Positions 1-7,047 of a stretch of DNA of 9,479 nt are shown here, piece after piece. Under the pieces are notes generated by a model. It saw only the letters and a list, made by a program, of their open reading frames with translations, made no database searches and was not told the DNA's origin. Position 1 is the first letter of the stretch, and each line of letters starts with the position of its first letter. The position numbers and the translations under genes were made by a program. Source of the DNA: Streptosporangiaceae bacterium (GTDB taxonomy: Bacteria > Actinomycetota > Actinomycetes > Streptosporangiales > Streptosporangiaceae); assembly GCA_030041195.1 (NCBI GenBank), contig JASHOI010000142.1:1-9479 (forward strand), written 5' to 3'.

Positions 1-96
1 CCGCGCGACAAGCCCGCTCTGGCGCCTGCCGCCCGCTCTGGCGCCTGCCGCCCGCCGCGCTCAAGATCCAATGATCTAGGAGGATGCCGAGCAAAT
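1..96 (+). repeat. Array module 1
   Basis: Starts CCGCGCGACAAGCCCG, then has two tandem copies of a GC-rich unit, then a spacer, then the core GATCTAGGAGGAT (73-85) followed by a CCGAGCAAAT block. The same order is seen in module 2 at 191-280. Just after the core, CGAGC (88-92) can pair with GCTCG (100-104) around a 7-base loop. Function is unknown. Similarity was judged by eye, and the left boundary is cut by the window edge. Confidence 0.6.
12..55 (+). repeat. 19-bp tandem repeat, 2.3 copies
   Basis: The unit GCCCGCTCTGGCGCCTGCC occurs exactly at 12-30 and 31-49, followed by a partial GCCCGC at 50-55. It forms the GC-rich half of module 1 and resembles the 21-bp tandem at 213-249 in module 2, sharing the pattern GCGCCT-NN(N)-GCCCGC. 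Confidence 0.85.
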
Positions 97-190
97 GGGG
101 CTCGCAGCGCAATAACCCGTTGGTTTGCGTCATCACGCTTGCCGGCGCGGCGTCACAGCGACTGGCCGGCTCCGGTGCCGATTCGCCCAT

Positions 191-280
191 CCGCGACAAA
201 CCCGGCGCGCGCCGCGCCTCAGCCCGCCGCCTTCGCGCCTCAGCCCGCCACCTAAAAGATCTAGGAGGATCCGCGGCAAA
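191..280 (+). repeat. Array module 2
   Basis: A diverged copy of module 1. It starts CCGCGACAAACCCG, has two tandem GCGCCTCAGCCCGCC blocks, an ACCTAAAA spacer, the exact core GATCTAGGAGGAT at 258-270, and then CCGCGGCAAAT. The core lies 185 bp from that of module 1. Unlike module 1, an inverted core copy follows, so this copy can form the hairpin at 258-304. Confidence 0.6.
213..249 (+). repeat. 21-bp tandem repeat, about 1.8 copies
   Basis: CGCGCCTCAGCCCGCC occurs exactly at 213-228 and 234-249, a period of 21 bp. It corresponds in position and sequence to the 19-bp tandem in module 1. Both modules therefore carry an internal duplication of the same sub-block. Confidence 0.8.
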
Positions 281-304
281 TACCGCACGCGATGCTCCTA
301 GATC
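258..304. repeat. Nested inverted repeat (long hairpin)
   Basis: GATCTAGGAG (258-267) pairs perfectly with CTCCTAGATC (295-304). After one G-G mismatch (268/294), three more pairs form (269-271 with 291-293), giving 13 of 14 pairs. Inside, GCGG (273-276) pairs with CCGC (283-286) around the six-base loop CAAATA. As RNA this would be a two-storey hairpin; as DNA, a cruciform or a dyad binding site. There is no T-run on either side, so an intrinsic terminator of the classical kind is not indicated. Role unknown. Confidence 0.7.
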
Positions 305-393
305 ATCGGCGAACCCCGCCGCGGACCCGGAAACCGGCCGCCGGCCCGCACCTGACCGCTCCTGATGCGACGCCGGTCACCACATCGCCGCTC

Positions 394-486
394 GAGCCTG
401 AGAACAGGCCCGCCACCAAGATCAAACCGCCGAGTTAATCATCTACGAGCCCATACCGCACGCCAAGCTCCTAATCTTTGATCTTG
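394..486 (+). repeat. Array module 3, degenerate
   Basis: GCCCGCCACC followed by AAGATC (from about 409) matches the approach to the core in module 2. ATCATCTACGAG (438-449) then stands where the core is expected, 182 bp after the module 2 core. ATACCGCACGC (453-463) and GCTCCTA (467-473) match 280-290 and 294-300 exactly, though they lie closer to the core than in module 2. The stem-forming arms are more decayed than in module 2. Boundaries are approximate. Confidence 0.45.
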
Positions 487-545
487 GACGCCGCGGGCTG
501 CCGGGCACGGGAGCGGGCTTGTCGGCGCGATCACGCAACCCACCG

Positions 546-1772
546 TTAGTACTGGTCAGAGGTTACGGGGTCGTAGTAGTGGGCGTACTGCCAGACGCCG
601 TTCTTGATCAGCAGTTCGTCGGTCATGGCGGGGAAGCGGTCCGGGGACAGGCCCGCGAGCTCGCCCGGGTCACCGCCGGTGATCCAGCCGGCCAGGGCCT
701 CGCCGATCGCAGGCGATGAGGAGAACCCCGAGCCGTTGCAGCCGCTGGCGACCCAGAGCCCGGGAGCGTCGGGCACCGGCCCGGCGACGAAGCGGCCGTC
801 GGGGCTCATCGTGAACAGGCCCCCGCGGTGCTCGGCGACCGGGCCGGAACCGGCCAGCGGCGCCTCGTCAGCGACCTGGCGGGCCAGGTCCCGCAGCACG
901 CCCAGGTCCAGCGGCAGGTCATCGGTGTCAAACGACGCCGGCTGTGACCTCGGTTCCACCGGCAGCGGTGCCGGCTCGAACCCGCCGAACATCAGGCCGC
1001 CGCGGGCCGGGCGCAGGTACACGGCAGCGTCGACGACCCGGGTGATCGGATCCGCCGGGTCGAGCTCGGCGGACGGCTCGGTGATGAGCAGCTGGTGCCG
1101 GACCGGCGCGACCGCCACCCGGCCGCTGGCCAGCTCGGCCACCTGCCGCACCCATGCACCCGCCGCGTCGACCACGGCCAGGCCGGCGTCGATGGACCTG
1201 GCCTCGGTCTCGGCACCGGCCACCCGGCCGTTGGAGAACGTGATGCCGACCACCGGCTCGGACTCGAGCACCTCGACGCCGAGGCGCTCGCAGGCCGCGG
1301 CGTAGCCGCGCACCAGGCTCATCGGCTCCTCGATGTAGACGTCCTCGGGGCACCAGAGCGCGAGCTCAGCGTCCGGGTCCGGCGCGCGGTAGTACGACAC
1401 GCGGCCCGCCAGCTCGGCCGGGCTGGCCTGCTGCACGTCGGCACCCCAGCCGCGGGACTGCGCGGCCTCGGCCAGCAGGTAGTCCCGGTGCTTGCCGGTC
1501 CGCGCGACCAGGAAGCTGCCGCTGCGCGCCACCGCGAGCTCGGCTCCGGCCCAGTCGCCGAAGCCGCACACCTTCTCGATGCTCCGCCGGGCCAGCGCGG
1601 TGCGCACCTCGTCGGCCTGCACGGACTTGAACAGCCCGGCCGCCCGCCCGGACGCCTGCGAACCCGCCGCGTCCCGCTCGACCACGACCACGGACCGGCC
1701 GAGCAGCGCGCAGTGCAGCGCGGTGCTCAGCCCGAGCGCGCCGGCCCCGATGACCACGATGTCGGTTTTCAC
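546..1772 (-). CDS. FAD-dependent oxidoreductase, DAO / sarcosine oxidase beta-like
   Basis: Predicted cytoplasmic flavoenzyme of the D-amino-acid oxidase (DAO) superfamily, which oxidises the C-N bond of amines or amino acids. The substrate is not predictable. An N-terminal Rossmann fold shows VVIGAGALGLSTA (GxGxxG) followed about 20 residues later by VVVVERD, whose Glu should bind the FAD ribose. The C-terminal FAD motif GLWVASGCNGSGFSSSPAIG is intact, as is GLFTMSPDGRFVAGPVP. The Cys that links FAD covalently in monomeric sarcosine oxidase appears to be Gly here. About 408 residues, normal for the family. I chose GTG at 1772 because it puts the Rossmann strand at the N-terminus and GGGGA lies 10 nt upstream. 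An alternative GTG at 1808 adds 12 residues but has no ribosome site. It follows the exporter gene by 54 nt (18 nt from the longer start), so co-transcription is likely. Confidence 0.9.
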   Translation of the reverse strand: MKTDIVVIGAGALGLSTALHCALLGRSVVVVERDAAGSQASGRAAGLFKSVQADEVRTALARRSIEKVCGFGDWAGAELAVARSGSFLVARTGKHRDYLLAEAAQSRGWGADVQQASPAELAGRVSYYRAPDPDAELALWCPEDVYIEEPMSLVRGYAAACERLGVEVLESEPVVGITFSNGRVAGAETEARSIDAGLAVVDAAGAWVRQVAELASGRVAVAPVRHQLLITEPSAELDPADPITRVVDAAVYLRPARGGLMFGGFEPAPLPVEPRSQPASFDTDDLPLDLGVLRDLARQVADEAPLAGSGPVAEHRGGLFTMSPDGRFVAGPVPDAPGLWVASGCNGSGFSSSPAIGEALAGWITGGDPGELAGLSPDRFPAMTDELLIKNGVWQYAHYYDPVTSDQY

Positions 1773-1794
1773 CAGGCCAGTGTCCCCGACCGGG

Positions 1795-3860
<2,066 letters not shown>

Positions 3861-3930
3861 TTATCTACCCATCGCTGCCGCGGGTCTCCCCCGCCGCGCT
3901 CTAGCGGCTACCGCAGGCGCGCAGCAGTGA

Positions 3931-3962
3931 CGGCGCCTCCTCGCCCGGTACGGGAGGCGCCG
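3931..3962 (-). terminator. Putative hairpin terminator after the lipoprotein gene
   Basis: CGGCGCCTCC (3931-3940) and GGAGGCGCCG (3953-3962) form a perfect 10-bp stem with a 12-base loop, starting 22 bp past the lipoprotein stop codon. There is no T-run, as is common for actinobacterial terminators. It would close the serpin-esterase-lipoprotein unit and isolate the exporter gene. An alternative role as an operator dyad for the exporter cannot be excluded. Confidence 0.6.
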
Positions 3963-3984
3963 CCACGATCACGCAGCGCGGCGA

Positions 3985-4563
3985 TCAGTAGCCGTAGCCG
4001 CCACTGCCGCTGCTGGGACTGCTGCTGCTGCCGGAACCGGAACTCGGCGCGGTCGCCGTGTCCTTGTGCTTGACCTTCTTGCCGCTCGAGGTCATCATCC
4101 ACCAGAACGCACCGGAGGCGTCGACGTCGTTGCCGGTCCACATGCCGGCGCTGGTGTCTTCCTTGAAGAGGTAGAGCGGATGGCCGTCGTATGTGGCCTG
4201 GATCTCGCCGTTGGCCCGCTTGATCGTGCCGAGCTTGCCGCTCAGCGTCACGCCCGACGCCAGGCTCGGGGTTCCGGTGAGCGGCGGCCAGGCGACCGCG
4301 CAGCTGCTGTTGCAGTTCGACGTCGTCGGCGTGTCGGCCGCGAACCAGTACAGTACGAACCCGGCCGAGTCGACCAGCACCTTGCGACCGTCGATCGACA
4401 TGGTCTTGATTCCGGCGGCCATGTTCGAGCTGGCGTTGCTCGTCGCCGGTGTCGTGGTCTTCACCGCGGCGGGGGTGCTCGAGGTCGAAGAACTGCCGCA
4501 CGCTGCAAGCCCGACGACGGCGGCCGCGGCGAGTACGGAAGCCGCCAACCATCGATTACGCAT
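3985..4563 (-). CDS. Secreted lipoprotein with PF03640 repeats
   Basis: Membrane-anchored extracytoplasmic protein of the COG4315 / PF03640 (Lipoprotein_15) type, a family whose function is not established. Numbering is from ATG 4563. Residues 1-22 are a lipoprotein signal (MRNRW n-region, Ala/Val-rich core, lipobox LAAC with Cys22). A Ser/Thr/Ala linker runs to about 50. Repeat one (about 51-95) contains VLVDSAGFVLYWFAAD and the family hallmark CNSSCAVAWPPL with Cys84 and Cys88. Repeat two (about 121-157) contains YDGHPLYLFKEDTSAGMWTGND and GAFWWMM. The C-terminus (about 173-192) is a Ser/Gly-rich tail ending GGYGY. ATG 4563 was chosen because GGAG lies 8 nt upstream and the signal peptide starts there; the in-frame ATG at 4605 would add 14 polar residues. 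The gene lies 93 bp downstream of the esterase and is followed by a hairpin. Confidence 0.93.
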   Translation of the reverse strand: MRNRWLAASVLAAAAVVGLAACGSSSTSSTPAAVKTTTPATSNASSNMAAGIKTMSIDGRKVLVDSAGFVLYWFAADTPTTSNCNSSCAVAWPPLTGTPSLASGVTLSGKLGTIKRANGEIQATYDGHPLYLFKEDTSAGMWTGNDVDASGAFWWMMTSSGKKVKHKDTATAPSSGSGSSSSPSSGSGGYGY

Positions 4564-4571
4564 CGTTTCCA

Positions 4572-4575
4572 CTCC
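4572..4575 (-). promoter_or_regulatory. Ribosome binding site of the lipoprotein gene
   Basis: GGAG on the minus strand, 8 nt before ATG 4563. It decides the start in favour of this ATG over the one at 4605. Confidence 0.65.
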
Positions 4576-4656
4576 ATTCACTACGGTTACCCGCTCCGCG
4601 TTCACACAGGAGCACGTACCGCCGGGAGGAGTAGTTCAACGGTTTCCCGATGAATC

Positions 4657-5685
4657 TCAGGCGGCCATTCGCTGGCACAGCCAGGCCAGCGAGAGCGGGT
4701 ACCGGTACTCAATGCCGGCGTGGGTGGCGTCGAACAGCTCGAACCGGACCACCTCATCGGTGACGCCGACCTCGCGCAGCGCCTGCCGGAACGCCTCGGC
4801 ACCCAGGTCGAGGTAGTACTCGTCCCTGGTGCCCGCGTCGATCCAGATCGCGCGCAGCGACCGCAGCGCCCCGGCGTACCTGGGCGCCATCCGGACCGGG
4901 TCCCAGTCCAGCCACCGCTCCCACACCTCGGGGCGCAGCCTGCCGGTCCGCTGGTCGAACGGCAGGTCCACGGTCCCATCCTCGTGCGCGGAGAAGCAGG
5001 CGGCCACGCCCAGCAGCCCGAACAGGATCATGTCGGCGGGCTTGGTGAACGACACCCGGGACCGGAAGTCGTCCCACCACCGCCAGATGTCACCGTCGTA
5101 GTCCCGCAGCAGCCGGGCCGCCTGCCCGAACTCGGAGAGGTAGCTCAGCTCGTATAGCGCGTCGCCCGCGTGCGTGGCCAGCGCGCCGAACAGGTCCGGC
5201 CGCAGCATCGGGGTGATCATCGCGCCGAACCCGCCGCTTGACTTGCCGGCGATCGCCCGGTGCGCGGCGTCGGCCAGCGTCCGGTACCGGCGGTCCACCC
5301 AGGGCACAACCTCCTCGCACAGGTAGGAGTGGTAGCGGCCGGTGCCGGGCGAATCCACGAACTGGCTGCCGCCGTAGGAGGTCCACGCGTCGACGTAGAC
5401 AACCAGTGCCGGGGGTACATCGCCGCGTGCGAACACCGCGTCCGCGGTCTCCGGGAACGGCTGCCGGAACGGGGTCCGGTTCCACCACATGGCCAGGTTC
5501 CCGCCATACCCCTGGATCACGTAGACCACCGGGTAGCGGCGGTCCGGGCCGGCGTCGTATCCGGGCGGCAGGTACACCCACAACGGCCGCTCGTTCGGGT
5601 CGCCGAGCGGGTTGTCCCGCAGCAGCTCACTGGTGATCACGTGTTCCTCGATCCGGCCGGCCAGCTCTGCGGACCAGGGCAGCAT
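4657..5685 (-). CDS. Alpha/beta-hydrolase esterase (esterase D / COG0627-like)
   Basis: Probable cytoplasmic carboxylesterase of the putative-esterase family (PF00756), the group containing esterase D, mycolyltransferases and enterochelin esterases. The natural substrate is unknown. The N-terminus (about 34-60) reads PLWVYLPPGYDAGPDRRYPVV then YVIQGYGG, the family's first strands and oxyanion region. The nucleophile elbow is GKSSG with Ser149. Likely acid and base are Asp288 (AGTRDEYYLD) and His322 (FDATHAGIEY). The triad appears complete, so the enzyme should be active. There is no signal peptide or membrane helix. Its 342 residues are normal. GGAGG lies 4 nt before the ATG. The gene begins 40 bp after the serpin stop with no terminator between them, so it is probably co-transcribed with the serpin. 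Why an esterase accompanies a serpin is unclear. Confidence 0.9.
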   Translation of the reverse strand: MLPWSAELAGRIEEHVITSELLRDNPLGDPNERPLWVYLPPGYDAGPDRRYPVVYVIQGYGGNLAMWWNRTPFRQPFPETADAVFARGDVPPALVVYVDAWTSYGGSQFVDSPGTGRYHSYLCEEVVPWVDRRYRTLADAAHRAIAGKSSGGFGAMITPMLRPDLFGALATHAGDALYELSYLSEFGQAARLLRDYDGDIWRWWDDFRSRVSFTKPADMILFGLLGVAACFSAHEDGTVDLPFDQRTGRLRPEVWERWLDWDPVRMAPRYAGALRSLRAIWIDAGTRDEYYLDLGAEAFRQALREVGVTDEVVRFELFDATHAGIEYRYPLSLAWLCQRMAA

Positions 5686-5689
5686 GCAT

Positions 5690-5694
5690 CCTCC
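5690..5694 (-). promoter_or_regulatory. Ribosome binding site of the esterase gene
   Basis: A perfect GGAGG on the minus strand, 4 nt before ATG 5685. It is the strongest Shine-Dalgarno sequence in this gene cluster and lies in the 40-bp gap after the serpin gene. Confidence 0.75.
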
Positions 5695-5725
5695 AAGGGG
5701 ATATCGCGGTGCAGCGCCCAGTCTG

Positions 5726-6976
5726 TCAAACCGCGGGGTCGGTTACCCGGGCCGCCAGCAGCGGCTCCCCGGTCGTCGTGTCGGTCACCAGCAGCAGGTA
5801 GGGCCGGTTGAACACGATCTGGGCCAGCGGCACCGACACCGCGGTCGGCCGCACGCCGATCGCGGTTGCCGCGCTGCCCACCGTGCCCTTCCCGGTCACG
5901 GCGAGCGTGGCCGCGTGCACCACCAGGCCGATGCAGCATGCCCGCGGCGACAGGCCGGTGAAGTTGGCGTTCGTGCTGAACGCGACGCCCATGCCCAGGC
6001 TGGCCAGCAGGTTCCCCAGGCTCGCCGATGAGCGCAGGCTGACCTTGGGCAGCGCGATGCCGGTCAGCTCGCTCCCGGTCCGCGGCATGGCCAGCGCCGC
6101 GGTGAGGCCGCTCAGGGTCGTCGCCGGCAGCGCCGGGCAGCCGCCGGAGCCGGAGCTTGGCAGCAGCGCGGTCATCGTCAGCTTCCCCCCGCGGTACGGC
6201 AGCGACACCGCGGTCCACCCGCCCGCGCTGACCACCCGGAACGCGCCGCCGTGCAAATATTCGGCATCGACGTGCTGGCCCGACGCCGTTGTGAACGGTC
6301 CCGGCCTGGTCTGGCCGGCGGCGAACGGCGTGGCCCAGTCCGCGTCCACCTGCAGCGCGTCGGTCAGCACCCAGGCGATCCCGTTGAGGCTGCCCGGCGC
6401 GAGCAGCCGCGGGATGTGGCCGCGGGTGGCCGCGGCGATCCACGCGTTGATCTGCACGGCCGCCGCGGCGGGATCGGTCAGCAGCGGGACCCGCCCGACC
6501 GTCGCGCCGTACCCGGCGGCCACGGCGTCAAGGTAGCTGCGCAGCGGCTCCAGGCCCTGACTGGTCCACACCCGGTCGCTGCCGGCCACGGTGACGCCCG
6601 GCCCGTCCAGCTCGCGCAGCGCGGCGGACCGGGCGCGCAGGCCGGCCTCGAGCGCCGCGCCGCTGGCCGGCAGGTGCAGCACCCCGCTCATCGCCCTGGC
6701 GGTGCTGCCCCGGGCGCCCAGGTACGCCATGCCCAGGCCGGTCGCGAGGCTTTCCGGGGACAGCACGATGTTCGAGTAAGGGTTACGGCGGCACCAGGCG
6801 GCGAGCACACCGAGCCCGAACGCGGTGTCGGCGGCGCCGAGGGCTCGCGGGGTGGCGGCCAGGTCACTGGCTGCCACCCCGCGGCTGACCGCCGTCGGCT
6901 GCGGCCGTGCGGCCACAGCCGGCCCGCATCCGGCGGCCGCGATCACGGCCGCGGCAACACCGGCCGTGATCCGCAT
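5726..6976 (-). CDS. Exported serpin (serine protease inhibitor family)
   Basis: A full-length serpin, the suicide-inhibitor fold that traps serine (sometimes cysteine) proteases. Numbering is from ATG 6976 (416 residues). Residues 1-22 look like an export signal; AAGC (14-17) resembles a lipobox, so it may be a lipoprotein, though Ala instead of Leu at -3 makes this uncertain. Core signatures: NIVLSPESLATGLGMAYLG (about 69-87), INAWIAAATRGHI (176-188), LVVHAATLAV before the loop, and the C-terminal FNRPYLLLVTDTTTGEPL with AARVTDP (about 389-414). The reactive-loop hinge is GTVGSAATA from Gly364; Gly at P15, Thr at P14 and small residues to P9 suit an inhibitor. Counting from P15 gives P1 near Thr378 and P1' Ala379. 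ATG 6976 has GGGG 6 nt upstream; ATG 6988, four codons earlier, has no ribosome site. It is first gene of the unit and divergent from the LAL regulator. Confidence 0.93.
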   Translation of the reverse strand: MRITAGVAAAVIAAAGCGPAVAARPQPTAVSRGVAASDLAATPRALGAADTAFGLGVLAAWCRRNPYSNIVLSPESLATGLGMAYLGARGSTARAMSGVLHLPASGAALEAGLRARSAALRELDGPGVTVAGSDRVWTSQGLEPLRSYLDAVAAGYGATVGRVPLLTDPAAAAVQINAWIAAATRGHIPRLLAPGSLNGIAWVLTDALQVDADWATPFAAGQTRPGPFTTASGQHVDAEYLHGGAFRVVSAGGWTAVSLPYRGGKLTMTALLPSSGSGGCPALPATTLSGLTAALAMPRTGSELTGIALPKVSLRSSASLGNLLASLGMGVAFSTNANFTGLSPRACCIGLVVHAATLAVTGKGTVGSAATAIGVRPTAVSVPLAQIVFNRPYLLLVTDTTTGEPLLAARVTDPAV

Positions 6977-7047
6977 CCCGGACCCCATGCCGATGAGACG
7001 GGCCGGGTATCGCCGGCCGTTGCATCGCGGCGGAATTTTCTGCTGGC
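6977..7047. promoter_or_regulatory. Divergent intergenic region between serpin and LAL regulator
   Basis: This 71-bp gap must contain, or lie next to, the promoters of both divergent genes. It includes an AT-rich patch (GGAATTTTC, 7032-7040). I could not find a convincing -35/-10 pair or inverted repeat on either strand, so the entry marks a location rather than a site. Confidence 0.35.

Larger units (their letters stand above)
1..545. other. Non-coding region holding a diverged repeat array
   Basis: I see no supportable gene here. The open frames present have arginine/proline/serine-rich translations with no recognisable domain, and none has a usable ribosome site. The stretch consists of related modules: a GC-rich part with internal tandem copies, then a more AT-rich core around GATCTAGGAGGAT. 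The core recurs at 73-85, 258-270 and, degenerate, about 438-449. CTAG, usually rare in high-GC actinobacterial DNA, appears three times. The region lies downstream of the oxidase gene that ends at 546, and the array may continue left of the window. I found no convincing terminator for the oxidase gene between 480 and 545. Confidence 0.7.

Noticed and set aside
84..365. Plus-strand open frame of 93 codons after AGGAGG
   Set aside because: AGGAGG abuts the ATG with no spacing, so it cannot act as its ribosome site. The translation is Arg/Ala/Pro-rich without a domain, and the frame runs through the repeat array.
1..486. CRISPR array
   Set aside because: Repeats are diverged, about 185 bp apart and contain internal tandem copies. 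There are no uniform spacers and no cas genes.
480..545. Intrinsic terminator for the oxidase gene
   Set aside because: GC-rich words are present but no stem longer than about 4 bp could be built with confidence.
4584..4656. ECF-type promoter (GGGAAACC) upstream of the lipoprotein gene
   Set aside because: A GGGAAAC-like -35 is present on the minus strand, but no matching -10 is found at the expected 16-18 nt spacing.
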